Shown: one piece after another, positions 39,542 through 48,724 of the stretch
Numbering within the stretch: position 1 is the stretch's first letter
Layout: each line of letters starts with the position of its first letter
Assembly (NCBI RefSeq): GCF_030812215.1
Contig: NZ_JAUSSG010000006.1
Coordinates: 1 to 64,000, forward strand
DNA: 64,000 nucleotides
From: Variovorax boronicumulans
GTDB lineage: Bacteria > Pseudomonadota > Gammaproteobacteria > Burkholderiales > Burkholderiaceae_C
Direction of reading: 5' to 3'
Translations under genes and position numbers: made by a program
Notes under the pieces: model-generated
What the model was told of the DNA's origin: nothing
The model's database searches: none
Seen by the model: only the letters and a program-made list of their open reading frames with translations

Positions 39542-40471
39542 CTACCGAGCCCCCTTGTGGGACAGGACTGACGCCAACCCGAGGAAGTCCATGACCGGCG
39601 GCAGCACCGGACCACCCAGCCACTGCAACGGCTTGCCGAACGCGCCGATCAACGTGACGTGGCTGAGGTTGTCGAACAGCTGCACCTGCACCGGAACCCC
39701 GGCGGCGCGCAGTGCCGCGGCCATCTGGCCGGTGTTGCGGTCGGGGTAGACGAGGTTGTCCCTGGACGCCGCCATGAGCAGTGCGCGGGGCGACGCGGCG
39801 CTTGCATGCGCGAGCGGCTGCGAGTCGCGCGGCGTGTTCGGCCAGTTGAAGGCGGCTTGCGCCCGCGGGTCGCCGATGGGCAGGAAGTCGTAGGGGCCGG
39901 CCAGGCCGATCCAGCCCGCGAGCTGCCCCGGGCTCGCGCCGAGTTCGCCGAGCCAGCGATCGTCCAGCGCCACCATCGCGGCGTTGTAGCCGCCCGAGCT
40001 GTGGCCCATGACGTAGACCTGCTTCGGGTCGGCGCCGAGCTGTGCGGCGTTGTCGAGCGCCCATTTGACGGCCAGCGCGCTGTCGCGCACGAAGACCGGG
40101 TAGGTGAAGGCGGGCGAGAGGCCGTAGTCGGGAATCACGACCACCGCGCCGCGGGCGGCCAGCGCCTCGCCGACGAACTTGTAGCTGGCGCGGTCGCCGG
40201 TGGTCCAGGTGCCGCCGAAGAAGAACACCACCAGCGGACGGCTGCCGCGGGCCGGCGGCGTGGCGGGCAGCGGCTGGTAGACGTCGAGCTGCTGCCGGGG
40301 CGCGGCGCCATAGGTCATGCCGCCCTGGAACTGGTAGGTGTCTTCCGGCACCAGCCCGTTGAGCACCTTGATGGGGGAGCAGGCCGACAGCACGGCGGCT
40401 GCGGTGACCGTGAAGGCGGTGGCAATGGCGCTGCGGCGCCGGCGCAGGGAAGCGAAAGTGGGAAAGCTCAT
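39542..40471 (-). CDS. Alpha/beta-hydrolase lipoprotein (BD-FAE/HSL-like esterase)
   Basis: A protein of 309 residues. The signal ends in VLSAC (Cys31), so an outer-membrane or periplasmic lipoprotein is likely. The fold is HSL/BD-FAE-like: [20 protein letters not shown] (oxyanion loop, with GG-T-W where HGGxW is typical), [11 protein letters not shown], and the nucleophile elbow [16 protein letters not shown] (Ser158). [10 protein letters not shown] holds a plausible Asp and [10 protein letters not shown] the His. The substrate is likely a short ester or amide; nothing more can be said. It lies between fba and acdR on the same strand. Confidence 0.82.
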   Translation of the reverse strand: MSFPTFASLRRRRSAIATAFTVTAAAVLSACSPIKVLNGLVPEDTYQFQGGMTYGAAPRQQLDVYQPLPATPPARGSRPLVVFFFGGTWTTGDRASYKFVGEALAARGAVVVIPDYGLSPAFTYPVFVRDSALAVKWALDNAAQLGADPKQVYVMGHSSGGYNAAMVALDDRWLGELGASPGQLAGWIGLAGPYDFLPIGDPRAQAAFNWPNTPRDSQPLAHASAASPRALLMAASRDNLVYPDRNTGQMAAALRAAGVPVQVQLFDNLSHVTLIGAFGKPLQWLGGPVLPPVMDFLGLASVLSHKGAR

Positions 40472-40506
40472 CGCATCAGTACGCACGCAGACGAGCCGCG
40501 GTTTCG

Positions 40507-40992
40507 TCAGATGGGAAGCTGCGTCGTCGACAGCACCTGCTTCAGGACCACGAAGGTGCGGATCTGCCGTACGCCCGGCAAGTACAGCAATTGCTCCGCG
40601 TGCAGACGGTTGAAGCTGTCGTTGTCACGGGTGCGCACCAGCATGAAGTAGTCGAACTCCCCCGAGACCACATGGCATTCGAGACAGCCCGAGACCTTCT
40701 GCGCGGCCTTCTCGAAGTCGGCAAAGGAGTCTGGTGTGGAGCGGTCGAGCACCACGCCGATCATCACCAGCATGCCGACCTCCAGCGCGTCCGGATCGAG
40801 CAGCGCGACGATGCCCTTGATGAACCCGGCCTCCTTCAGCCGCTCGACGCGGCGCAGGCACGCGGGGGCACTGAGATTGACCTTGGCGGCCAGCGCCACA
40901 TTCGACACCGAGGCATCGCGCTGCAGCGCGCGCAGGATGGCGCGATCGGTGCGATCGAGCTCCATCGAGGGACGCAACTTTGTTGTGCTCAT
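40507..40992 (-). CDS. acdR: Lrp/AsnC-family regulator of ACC deaminase
   Basis: A protein of 161 residues. The N-terminal AsnC HTH is ELDRTDRAILRALQRDASVS, then LAAKVNLSAPACLRRVERLK, and an AsnC_trans_reg ligand domain follows (HVVSGEFDYFMLVRTRDNDS). ATG 40992 has AAGGA eight bases upstream. It is divergent from acdS, the hallmark arrangement of acdR in beta- and alphaproteobacteria, where it activates acdS in response to ACC. It ends 36 bp before the lipoprotein hydrolase start on the same strand. The symbol is assigned from family plus neighbour. Confidence 0.88.
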   Translation of the reverse strand: MSTTKLRPSMELDRTDRAILRALQRDASVSNVALAAKVNLSAPACLRRVERLKEAGFIKGIVALLDPDALEVGMLVMIGVVLDRSTPDSFADFEKAAQKVSGCLECHVVSGEFDYFMLVRTRDNDSFNRLHAEQLLYLPGVRQIRTFVVLKQVLSTTQLPI

Positions 40993-41043
40993 CGACCAAT
41001 CCTTGAACTGAAAGTCATCCAACGGCATATCTTGCCTTCTTTT

Positions 41044-41062
41044 TTCAAGAAATTACCTTGAA
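41044..41062. promoter_or_regulatory. TTCAAG-N7-CTTGAA dyad between acdR and acdS
   Basis: TTCAAGAAATTACCTTGAA has perfect 6-bp arms and lies in the 137-bp gap of the divergent pair. A weaker GCAA-N5-TTGC dyad follows at 41067-41079. Lrp-type regulators bind such A/T-rich dyads. It is a candidate AcdR site. Confidence 0.5.
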
Positions 41063-41129
41063 TTTCGCAAGCACGTTGCAGCCCCTTCTTTCTACGATCA
41101 ATGGCTTCAACCCCCTCGGAGCCGCGTCG

Positions 41130-42146
41130 ATGAACCTGAAGAAATTTCCCCGCCACGCCCTGACCTTCGGCCCCACGCCGATCCATCCGCTCAAGCGCCT
41201 GAGCGCGCACCTGGGCGGCAAGGTCGAGCTCTACGCCAAGCGCGAGGACTGCAACAGCGGCCTCGCCTTCGGCGGCAACAAGACCCGCAAGCTCGAATAC
41301 CTGATCCCCGAGGCGCTCGAAGGCGGCTACGACACGCTGGTGTCCATCGGCGGCATCCAGTCGAACCAGACGCGGCAGGTCGCCGCGGTGGCGGCGCACC
41401 TGGGCCTGAAGTGCGTGCTGGTGCAAGAGAACTGGGTCAACTACTCGGACGCGGTGTACGACCGTGTCGGCAACATCGAGATGTCGCGCATCATGGGCGC
41501 CGACGTGCGCCTGGACGCAGCCGGCTTCGACATCGGCATCCGCAAGAGCTGGGAAGACGCGATGGAAAGCGTGCGCCAGGCCGGCGGCAAGCCTTTTCCG
41601 ATTCCGGCGGGTTGCTCCGAACATCCGAGGGGCGGCCTGGGCTTCGTGGCCTTCGCCGAAGAAGTGCGCCAGCAGGAAGCCGAACTCGGCTTCAAGTTCG
41701 ACTACGTCGTGGTTTGCGCCGTGACCGGCAGCACGCAGGCCGGCATGGTGGTCGGCTTCGCGGCCGATGGCCGCGCCGACCGCGTGATCGGCATCGACGC
41801 CTCGGCCAAGCCGCAGCAGACCTTCGACCAGATCCTGCGCATCGCCAAGAACACGGCCGAGCTGGTCGAACTGGGCCGCGACATCACCGAAAAAGACGTG
41901 GTGCTCGACCGCCGCTTCGGCGGGCCGGAATACGGACTGCCGAACGAAGGCACGCTGGAGGCGATTCGCCTGAGCGCGCGCTTCGAAGGCATGCTGACCG
42001 ACCCTGTGTACGAGGGCAAGTCGATGCACGGGATGATCGAGAAGGTGCGACTCGGAGAGTTTCCGGCCGGATCGAAGGTGCTGTATGCGCACCTGGGCGG
42101 TGTGCCCGCCCTGAACGCCTACAGCTTCCTGTTCAGGAACGGCTGA
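41130..42146 (+). CDS. acdS: 1-Aminocyclopropane-1-carboxylate (ACC) deaminase
   Basis: A protein of exactly 338 residues, the standard AcdS length. Positions match the characterised enzymes: PLP Lys51 in GGNKTRK, Gly44, Ser78 in QSNQ, Tyr268 in PEYGL, Tyr294 and Glu295 in VYEGKS, and Leu322 in HLGG. Glu295/Leu322 separate true ACC deaminase from D-cysteine desulfhydrase. It cleaves ACC to ammonia and 2-oxobutyrate, lowering plant ethylene. ATG 41130 has GGAG upstream. It is divergent from acdR and convergent with pyk (4-bp gap). Confidence 0.96.
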   Translation: MNLKKFPRHALTFGPTPIHPLKRLSAHLGGKVELYAKREDCNSGLAFGGNKTRKLEYLIPEALEGGYDTLVSIGGIQSNQTRQVAAVAAHLGLKCVLVQENWVNYSDAVYDRVGNIEMSRIMGADVRLDAAGFDIGIRKSWEDAMESVRQAGGKPFPIPAGCSEHPRGGLGFVAFAEEVRQQEAELGFKFDYVVVCAVTGSTQAGMVVGFAADGRADRVIGIDASAKPQQTFDQILRIAKNTAELVELGRDITEKDVVLDRRFGGPEYGLPNEGTLEAIRLSARFEGMLTDPVYEGKSMHGMIEKVRLGEFPAGSKVLYAHLGGVPALNAYSFLFRNG

Positions 42147-42150
42147 TCGA

Positions 42151-43599
42151 TCAGCTCGCGCGGCAAATCTTGAGCATGTTGGTGCCGCCCGGGGCACCCA
42201 TCGGCTCGCCGCAGGTGATCGCGTAGACGTCGCCGCTCTGCACGATGCCGCGCTTCTTCAGATGGTTCTCGGCCTGCTGCAGCGCGGTGTCGCGATCGCT
42301 TTCCGAATCCATCAGGAGCGGGCGCACGTTGCGGTACAGCGCGAGCTTGCGCTGCGTGGCCAGGCGCGAGGTCAACGCGTACATCGGGATGTGCGCGCGG
42401 TGGCGGCTCATCCAGAGGATGGTGGAGCCCGATTCGGTCAGCGCCACGATGGCCTTGGCGCCCAGGTGATGCGCCGTGAAGAGCGCCCCCATGGCGATCG
42501 ACTGGTCGATGCGGCTGTAGGTCTTGCCGCTGAAGTCGGCATCGAGCGTCTTGTCTTCCGCGGCTTCGGCGGCTTCGCAGATGCGGCTCATCTCCTGCAC
42601 GGTTTCCAGCGGGTAGCGGCCCGAGGCGGTTTCGGCGGAAAGCATCACGGCATCGGTGCCGTCGAGCACGGCGTTGGCCACGTCGCTCACCTCGGCGCGG
42701 GTGGGCACGGGGTTGGTGATCATCGACTCCATCATCTGGGTCGCGGTGATCACCACCTTGTCCATGTCGCGCGCCATGCGGATCATCTTTTTCTGCAGCG
42801 CGGGCACGGCGGCATTGCCGACTTCAACGGCGAGGTCGCCGCGGGCGACCATGATGCCGTCGCTGGCGCGCAGGATCTCTTCGAGCTTCGGAATGGCTTC
42901 GGCGCGCTCGATCTTGGCGATCATGCCGGGCTTGTGGCCGTATTCGGCGGCCGCCACGTTGCACAGCTGGCGGGCCATTTCCATGTCGGTGGCATTCTTC
43001 GGGAAGCTCACCGCCACGTAGTCGGCCTGGAAGCTCATCGCGGTCTTGATGTCTTCCATGTCCTTGGCGGTCAGCGCCGGGGCGGTGAGGCCGCCGCCCT
43101 GCTTGTTGATGCCCTTGTTGTTCGAGAGCTCGCCGCCCAGCTTGACGACGGTGTGCACCGCCTCGCCCTTGACGGCTTCGACCGTCAACACGATGAGGCC
43201 ATCGTTCAGCAGCAGCTTGTCGCCAGGTTTCACGTCGCGCGGCAGGTCCTTGTAGTCGAGGCCCACGGCGTCGACGTCGCCCAGTTCGGTGCGCGAGGCG
43301 TCGAGCACGAACTTGGCACCTGCTTCGAGCAGCACCTTGCCCTGCGCGAACTTGCCCACGCGGATCTTCGGACCCTGCAGGTCGGCCATGATGGCCACTT
43401 CGCGGCCCGCCCTGCGGGCGGCTTCGCGCACCATGGTGGCGCGGTCGATGTGGTCCTGCGCGGTGCCGTGGCTGAAGTTCAGGCGCACCACGCTGACCTT
43501 GGCCTGGATCATCTTTTCCAGCAATTCGGGGGTGCTGGACGCCGGGCCGAGCGTGGCAACGATCTTGGTGGCGTGGCGGGGGATGCGATCCGTGCTCAT
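42151..43599 (-). CDS. pyk: Pyruvate kinase
   Basis: A protein of 482 residues. Motifs are ATKIVATLGPASSTPE, VVRLNFSHGTAQDH, IMADLQGPKIRVG, MIAKIERAEAI, IMVARGDLAVEVG and VVITATQMMESM. It converts PEP and ADP to pyruvate and ATP. It follows pgk by 87 bp on the same strand, so the two may be co-transcribed; a TATACA within the gap could be a -10 but has no good -35. The C-terminal domain (from ~360) is the normal allosteric/effector domain. Confidence 0.97.
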   Translation of the reverse strand: MSTDRIPRHATKIVATLGPASSTPELLEKMIQAKVSVVRLNFSHGTAQDHIDRATMVREAARRAGREVAIMADLQGPKIRVGKFAQGKVLLEAGAKFVLDASRTELGDVDAVGLDYKDLPRDVKPGDKLLLNDGLIVLTVEAVKGEAVHTVVKLGGELSNNKGINKQGGGLTAPALTAKDMEDIKTAMSFQADYVAVSFPKNATDMEMARQLCNVAAAEYGHKPGMIAKIERAEAIPKLEEILRASDGIMVARGDLAVEVGNAAVPALQKKMIRMARDMDKVVITATQMMESMITNPVPTRAEVSDVANAVLDGTDAVMLSAETASGRYPLETVQEMSRICEAAEAAEDKTLDADFSGKTYSRIDQSIAMGALFTAHHLGAKAIVALTESGSTILWMSRHRAHIPMYALTSRLATQRKLALYRNVRPLLMDSESDRDTALQQAENHLKKRGIVQSGDVYAITCGEPMGAPGGTNMLKICRAS

Positions 43600-43686
43600 G
43601 AAGTTGGTCTCCGTTTTGTATTCTCTACTGTATACACTTTGTGTGTCTGACGGAAGTCACCCTCACGAGATTCCCCGCCGCCGAGG

Positions 43687-44880
43687 TCAACCGGCCGCGC
43701 GTTTGCTGAGGATTTCGAAGGCCGGCAGGGTCTTGCCCTCCAGCACTTCGAGGAAGGCGCCGCCGCCGGTCGAGATGTAGCCGACCTGCTTCTCGATGCC
43801 GTACTTGGCGATGGCCGCCAGCGTGTCGCCGCCGCCGGCAATCGAGAACGCGCTGCTCTCGGCGATCGCCTGCGCGATGGCCTTGGTGCCGCCCGCGAAG
43901 GCATCGAACTCGAACACGCCGACCGGCCCGTTCCAGACGATGGTGCCGGCTTCGCGCAGCTGCGCCGAAAGAATGGCGGCCGTTTTCGGGCCGATGTCCA
44001 GGATCAGGTCGTCGTCGGCGACGTCGCTCGCGTCCTTGACGGTGGCGGGCGCATCGGCCGCGAAGGTCTTGGCCGTGACCACGTCCACGGGAATCGGCAC
44101 ATCGGCGCCGCGCGCGCGCATGGCTTCGATCACCGCCTTGGCCTGGTCGACCAGGTCGGGCTCGGCCAGCGACTTGCCGATCGAAAGGCCCGCGGCCAGC
44201 ATGAAGGTATTGGCGATGCCGCCGCCGACGATCAGCTGGTCCACATTGGCCGACAGGCTCTTGAGGATGGTGAGCTTGGTGCTGACCTTCGAACCCGCCA
44301 CGATGGCCACCAGAGGCCGCTTGGGCTGGGCCAGCGCCTTGGTGATGGCGTCGATCTCGGCCGCGAGCAGCGGGCCGGCGGCTGCGATCTTGGCGAATTG
44401 CGCGATGCCGTAGGTGGTGGCCTCGGCTCGGTGGGCGGTGCCGAAGGCGTCGTTCACGTAGATGTCGGTGAGCGCGGCGAGCTTGCGGGCCAGGCCCTCG
44501 TCGTTCTTCTTCTCGCCCTTGTTGACGCGGCAGTTCTCGAGCAGCACGACCTGGCCAGGCTTCACGTCGACGCCGTCGACCCAGTTGGCGACCAGCGGCA
44601 CGTCGCGGCCCAGCAGCTCGCCCAGGCGCTTGGCCACGGGGGCGAGCGAGTCTTCGGGTTTGAACTCACCCTCGGTCGGTCGGCCCAGGTGCGAAGTGAC
44701 CATCACGGCCGCGCCGGCGTCGAGCGCCAGCTGGATGCACGGCACCGAGGCGCGGATGCGCGTGTCTTCGGTGATGTTGCCTTGGTCGTCCTGCGGCACG
44801 TTGAGATCGGCGCGGATGAAGACGCGCTGGCCGGCGGCCTTGCCCTGCGCGCAGAGGTCGGTGAATCGAATGACGTTCAT
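43687..44880 (-). CDS. pgk: Phosphoglycerate kinase
   Basis: A protein of 397 residues. Motifs are [20 protein letters not shown] with DTRI following, [51 protein letters not shown] and [15 protein letters not shown]. It transfers phosphate from 1,3-bisphosphoglycerate to ADP. It leads the pgk-pyk pair. Upstream, the LysR gene ends 93 bp away on the same strand, so a separate pgk promoter lies in that short gap. Confidence 0.97.
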   Translation of the reverse strand: MNVIRFTDLCAQGKAAGQRVFIRADLNVPQDDQGNITEDTRIRASVPCIQLALDAGAAVMVTSHLGRPTEGEFKPEDSLAPVAKRLGELLGRDVPLVANWVDGVDVKPGQVVLLENCRVNKGEKKNDEGLARKLAALTDIYVNDAFGTAHRAEATTYGIAQFAKIAAAGPLLAAEIDAITKALAQPKRPLVAIVAGSKVSTKLTILKSLSANVDQLIVGGGIANTFMLAAGLSIGKSLAEPDLVDQAKAVIEAMRARGADVPIPVDVVTAKTFAADAPATVKDASDVADDDLILDIGPKTAAILSAQLREAGTIVWNGPVGVFEFDAFAGGTKAIAQAIAESSAFSIAGGGDTLAAIAKYGIEKQVGYISTGGGAFLEVLEGKTLPAFEILSKRAAG

Positions 44881-44973
44881 GGGTCTCTGGAGATAGTGGA
44901 AAACAGGTCGTCTTGCATTGTAGGTATCGCCCCAGGGCGGCTCTATGCGCCTCTTGCAGCGTTCCGATGCTTT

Positions 44974-45879
44974 TCAACCCTTCGGCTGCGCCTTGGCGAA
45001 GCGCTCCAGGAGCTCGACGAAGCTCGCCGCGGCCGGCGAGAGCGCGCGCCGCCCCGCGCTGTAGACGCACACCTCGCGGTGGAAGTCGGGCGACTCGAGC
45101 CGCACCATCTGCAGCCCGTGGGCCCGCACCAGCGGCGCGGAGTACGTCGGGCACACGGTGAGCCCCAGCCCCGAGGCGACCATGCCGAGCGCGGTGGTCA
45201 TGTACGACACCTCCTGGGTGCCGGGGCGCAGCATGATTTCGCGCTCGGCAGGGGCCAGTTCGGGCAGCACGCGCTGGCGGAAGTCGCGCGTGGGCGCGAT
45301 GAAGGTGTAGGGGCCGAGCTCGTGCCAGCGCACCTTGCGGCGCCTGGCGAAGGCGTGGTCGGGCGAGCAGATCAGCCAGTGCCGGTCGCGAAACAGCGCG
45401 CGGCGCTCGATGGCGCCGTCGACCGCCACGTCCTGACCCACCGCGAGTTCCACGTCCCCGGCCGCGACGCCGGCCAGCAGGTGCTCGGGCAGCGTGTCGG
45501 CCAAGCGTACATCGACATCGGGGTATGCCTGGCGGTAGGCCGCGATCACGCGCGGCATCAGCGTGCAGGCCATGAGCTGCGGCGCCGCAAGGCGTAGCAC
45601 GCCTTTCTTCTTGTCACGCAGATCGGTCACGCCAGCCACGGCATTCGTCAGGTCGCCGAGCAGCCGGTGCACCGAGGGCAGGAATTCGCGCCCCGCCTCC
45701 GAAAGCTGCACGCGACGCGTGTGGCGGTCGAGCAGCTGCACGCCCATCTCGCGTTCGAGCTCGCGCACCAGCACGCTGAGTGCCGACTGCGTGAGATGCA
45801 ACTGCTGCGCCGCGGCAGTGAAGCTGCCGGCTTCGGCGACGGCGGCGAAGGCGCGCAGCTGGCGCAGGGTCAGATTCAT
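44974..45879 (-). CDS. LysR-family transcriptional regulator
   Basis: A protein of 301 residues. HTH is MNLTLRQLRAFAAVAEAGSF, then AAQQLHLTQSALSVLVRELE. The effector domain is like that of aromatic-acid or carbon-starvation type regulators (CTLMPRVIAAYRQAYPDVDV, ALGMVASGLGLTVCP). It is divergent from a VOC-family gene and its hydrolase partner across 85 bp, so it most likely controls them. The inducer is unknown. ATG 45879 is the first Met at the HTH. Confidence 0.9.
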   Translation of the reverse strand: MNLTLRQLRAFAAVAEAGSFTAAAQQLHLTQSALSVLVRELEREMGVQLLDRHTRRVQLSEAGREFLPSVHRLLGDLTNAVAGVTDLRDKKKGVLRLAAPQLMACTLMPRVIAAYRQAYPDVDVRLADTLPEHLLAGVAAGDVELAVGQDVAVDGAIERRALFRDRHWLICSPDHAFARRRKVRWHELGPYTFIAPTRDFRQRVLPELAPAEREIMLRPGTQEVSYMTTALGMVASGLGLTVCPTYSAPLVRAHGLQMVRLESPDFHREVCVYSAGRRALSPAAASFVELLERFAKAQPKG

Positions 45880-45887
45880 ATGGCTAT

Positions 45888-45903
45888 TTCATCAATCGAT
45901 GAA
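45888..45903. promoter_or_regulatory. TTCATC-N4-GATGAA dyad, candidate LysR operator
   Basis: TTCATCAATCGATGAA has perfect 6-bp arms and begins nine bases before the LysR start. It sits in the gap with the divergent VOC gene. An A/T-rich AATTAATT follows at once. The position fits autorepression by the LysR protein. Confidence 0.45.
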
Positions 45904-45964
45904 TTAATTTCGATTGCATCATAGGACTCGGCATCGCCCAATCACGGCTTACAGGAACCAAGCC

Positions 45965-46504
45965 ATGCCGACGACTGCCCCACCCATCCGCGGACTGCAC
46001 CACTTCGCCTGGCGCTGCCGCGACAGCGAAGAGACCCGCCACTTCTACGAGGACCTGCTGGGCCTGCCGCTCGCGCACATCATCCAGAGCGACCACGTGC
46101 CCAGCACCGGCGAGTACTGCCCCTACGTGCACATCTTTTTCCAGATGCGCGACGGCTCGTACATCGCCTTCTTCGACCTGGGCGACGACACCGCCGCGCT
46201 GCCTTCGCCGAACACGCCCGCATGGGTGAACCACATCGCGCTGCGCGTCGATTCGGTGGACGACCTGTTGGCCGCCAAGGCGCGGCTCGAGGGCGCGGGC
46301 GTCGAGGTGCTGGGGGTGACCGACCACCACATCATCGAGTCGATCTACTTCTTCGACCCGAACGGCATTCGCCTCGAACTGACGACGCCGACTGTGCCGC
46401 AGGCCGAGATGGATGCGCATGCGTTGCGCGCGCGTGCGGACCTGGATGCATGGACCGCGCGCAAGGCAAAACTGCGTGTAGCAAAGGATGCGTCGCATGC
46501 CTGA
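45965..46504 (+). CDS. VOC-family metalloenzyme (glyoxalase/extradiol dioxygenase fold)
   Basis: A protein of 179 residues with two VOC beta-alpha-beta-beta-beta modules: GLHHFAWRCRDSEETRHFYE, then VNHIALRVDSVDDLLAAKAR and FFDPNGIRLELTTP. His12 or His13, His in VNHIAL and Glu in RLELTTP are the likely metal ligands. Members include extradiol dioxygenases, glyoxalases and epimerases; which one is not determined. ATG 45965 is chosen on module position. The next gene starts inside its last codons (8-bp overlap), so the two are coupled and likely consecutive in one pathway. Confidence 0.82.
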   Translation: MPTTAPPIRGLHHFAWRCRDSEETRHFYEDLLGLPLAHIIQSDHVPSTGEYCPYVHIFFQMRDGSYIAFFDLGDDTAALPSPNTPAWVNHIALRVDSVDDLLAAKARLEGAGVEVLGVTDHHIIESIYFFDPNGIRLELTTPTVPQAEMDAHALRARADLDAWTARKAKLRVAKDASHA

Positions 46505-47618
46505 GTTGCAACTCGCCGTCATCGACGTGAAGCCCGGCGCGGCGATGGAAAGCCAGTCGGGCCTGCAACTGCTGCGCCCGCGCATCTACGGCGCCTTCCG
46601 CGCGCCACCGGGTCCGAAGAAGGTCGCGGCCATCGTGATGCATCCGACCAGCAACTTCATGGGCCACTACCTGATCGGGCCGCTGGCCGAGCGCGGCATC
46701 TGCTGCATGGGGTTGAACTCGCGCTATATGGGCAACGACACGGTGCTGCTGATGGAGCGCGCCATCCAGGACCTCGGCGCCGGCGTGCAGTACCTGCGCG
46801 CGGCCGGCTACGAGAAGGTGCTTCTCGTCGGCAACTCCGGCGGCGCGGCGCTTGCGGCCTTCTACCAGGCGCAGGCCGAGCAACTCACCGCCACGCACCT
46901 GCCCGACGGCGACCCGACGCACCTGCACGCCAGCGACCTGCCGCCGGTGGACGGCATCGCGCTGTGCGCCGCGCACCTGGGCCGCACGCGGTTGATGCGC
47001 GACTGGATCGACCCGTCGGTCACCGACGAACACGACCCGCTCTCGGTGGACCCCGAGCTCGACATGTACGACCCGCGCCATCGCGTGCCTTACGACCGCG
47101 ACTTTCTCGCGCGCTTCAGTACAGCGCAGAAGGCGCGGCTGGATCGCATCGAGCAGTGGTGCCTCGGCCGCCTCGCGCTGCTGCGCAGCACACCGGGCGC
47201 GCCGCGCGACCAGACCTTCGTCGTCTATCGCACGCATGCCGATCCGCGCTGCGTGGATTTGTCGCTCGATGCAAACGATCGCTTGCCCGGCAGCGTGTGG
47301 GGCGACGCGCGCCAGGTGAACTACGCGGCGAACGCGATGGGCCGCACGACCTCGCTCACCGCGTTCCTCTCGCAATGGTCGTCGCGCTCGCAGGCCGACG
47401 GGCCGACCAACCTCGCGCGCACCACGGTTCCCAAGTTGCTGCTGACCTACACGGGCGACCAATCGACTTTCCCGAGCACACGCGATGCGTGGATGACGGC
47501 GGGCGGCGCGCGCATCCGCAATGTCGACATCGTGGGCGGCAACCACTATCTGGCGGGGCAGCCCGAATTGATCCCGAAGGCAGCCGACGCCATCGCCGAA
47601 TTCGCCCACGTGCTGTAG
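46497..47618 (+). CDS. Alpha/beta-hydrolase, function unknown
   Basis: A protein of 373 residues without a signal peptide, so cytoplasmic. The core is VAAIVMHPTSNFMGHYLIGP (an HPTSNF where HGxxG is usual), GICCMGLNSRYMGND, and the nucleophile elbow VLLVGNSGGAALAAF (Ser114). The late segment LLTYTGDQSTFPSTRD likely holds the acidic residue and IVGGNHYLAGQ the His. The C-terminal half includes an inserted lid (about 130-290). ATG 46497 is preceded by AAAGGA at eight bases. It overlaps the VOC gene by eight bases. A ring-cleavage plus hydrolysis pair is one possibility, but the substrate is not known. Confidence 0.8.
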   Translation: MPELQLAVIDVKPGAAMESQSGLQLLRPRIYGAFRAPPGPKKVAAIVMHPTSNFMGHYLIGPLAERGICCMGLNSRYMGNDTVLLMERAIQDLGAGVQYLRAAGYEKVLLVGNSGGAALAAFYQAQAEQLTATHLPDGDPTHLHASDLPPVDGIALCAAHLGRTRLMRDWIDPSVTDEHDPLSVDPELDMYDPRHRVPYDRDFLARFSTAQKARLDRIEQWCLGRLALLRSTPGAPRDQTFVVYRTHADPRCVDLSLDANDRLPGSVWGDARQVNYAANAMGRTTSLTAFLSQWSSRSQADGPTNLARTTVPKLLLTYTGDQSTFPSTRDAWMTAGGARIRNVDIVGGNHYLAGQPELIPKAADAIAEFAHVL

Positions 47619-47651
47619 GTGCGCAGCAGGCGCGCCGTGGAAATCGCCGCG

Positions 47652-47987
47652 CTACCAGCCCAGCCAGAGGTGCAGCGGCAGGTACACCGCCATGCCCGCC
47701 AGCATCGTGCCGAGCACGCCACGACGCCAGAAGTAGTAGGCGCCGCCGACCACGGCCGCGTACAGGCGCGCATCGTGCAGCGTGGTGATCAGGTGGCCCT
47801 GCGTCATCACGATCTCGGGCGCGATCACGCCGGCCAGCGCGGCAGCCGGCGCGTAGTGCAGCGCGCGGTGCGCCCAGTCGGGCAGGCCCCAGGGCCGGTC
47901 GAGGATGAAGAAGAAGCAGCGCGTGAGTACCGTGACGAGTGCCAGGCCGGCGATCACGCCCAGCGTCCAGAGGTCCGTGCCCCTCAC
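47652..47987 (-). CDS. azlD: AzlD-family branched-chain amino-acid exporter small subunit
   Basis: A protein of 111 residues with four predicted membrane segments: LWTLGVIAGLALVTVLTRCF, LHYAPAAALAGVIAPEIV, LYAAVVGGAYYFWRRG and MLAGMAVYLPLHLWLGW. The start is GTG 47987, overlapping the azlC stop as GTGA. AzlC and AzlD together export branched-chain amino acids, including valine or toxic analogues. It converges with the hydrolase gene (33-bp gap). Confidence 0.88.
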   Translation of the reverse strand: MRGTDLWTLGVIAGLALVTVLTRCFFFILDRPWGLPDWAHRALHYAPAAALAGVIAPEIVMTQGHLITTLHDARLYAAVVGGAYYFWRRGVLGTMLAGMAVYLPLHLWLGW

Positions 47988-48724
47988 TTGTCGTCCTCCG
48001 TGTCGGGGTCGAGCCCGAACTGCTTCTCGAGCCAGAAGCACAGCAGCACCGCGGCGCCGATGGCCACGACGATGTTGAGCTTGAGCGGCAGCGCATAGGC
48101 CGCGACCGCGGTGGCGCCGGCAATCAGCGCGGCCAGGATGCGCAGCGGCGTCGTCGCCATCGAGCAGACGATCGCCACCAGGCTCAGCACGCCGGCGAAA
48201 CCCAGGCCCCAGGTCTGCGGGATGAGGTTGGCAAGCGCGATGCCCAGGAGGCTCATGCCCATCCACGAGCACCAGGTCACGAAGTAGTTGCCGGTGAGGT
48301 AGGCCTCCTGCGACTGCTGCTCGGCGACGGTCACGGGCGGCACCGGATACTGCTTCGTGAAGAGCGCGTAGCTCAGGTCCGCCGTCAGGTAGCCGTGCGT
48401 GAGGCGCCGCCACCGCGGCATGTGCATGAGGTAGGGCCGCAGGTGCAGGCTGAAGACCACGAAGCGCAGGTTGACGCAGAAGCCCGTCGCCAGGATCACC
48501 CAGGCCGGCGCACCCGCGAACAGCAGCGGAATGGCCGCGAGCTGGGAGCTGCCGGCGTAGACGAACAACGTCATGGCCACCGCCTCGACCACGCTCATGT
48601 TCGACTTGACCATGGCCACGCCGGTCATCAAGCCCCAGGCGCCGATGCCCAACGCGGCCGAGGACATGTCGCGGATGCCCTTGCGGAATTCGGGGCGCTC
48701 GCGGATTGCCGATGAAAGAAACAT
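47984..48724 (-). CDS. azlC: AzlC-family branched-chain amino-acid exporter large subunit
   Basis: A protein of 246 residues with about six to seven membrane segments. The family core is VEAVAMTLFVYAGSSQLAAI, then FCVNLRFVVFSLHLRPYL. ATG 48724 overlaps the fmt stop as TGATG, so it is coupled to fmt although unrelated in function. A charged C-terminus (DPDTEDDK) follows the last helix. Partner is azlD, coupled by GTGA. In many relatives fmt is followed by rsmB, so this is an accessory insertion or a lineage-specific order. Confidence 0.9.
   Translation of the reverse strand: MFLSSAIRERPEFRKGIRDMSSAALGIGAWGLMTGVAMVKSNMSVVEAVAMTLFVYAGSSQLAAIPLLFAGAPAWVILATGFCVNLRFVVFSLHLRPYLMHMPRWRRLTHGYLTADLSYALFTKQYPVPPVTVAEQQSQEAYLTGNYFVTWCSWMGMSLLGIALANLIPQTWGLGFAGVLSLVAIVCSMATTPLRILAALIAGATAVAAYALPLKLNIVVAIGAAVLLCFWLEKQFGLDPDTEDDK

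Noticed and set aside
43600..43686. TATACA in the pgk-pyk gap as a pyk promoter
   Set aside because: No acceptable -35 at 16-18 bp; co-transcription with pgk is equally likely.
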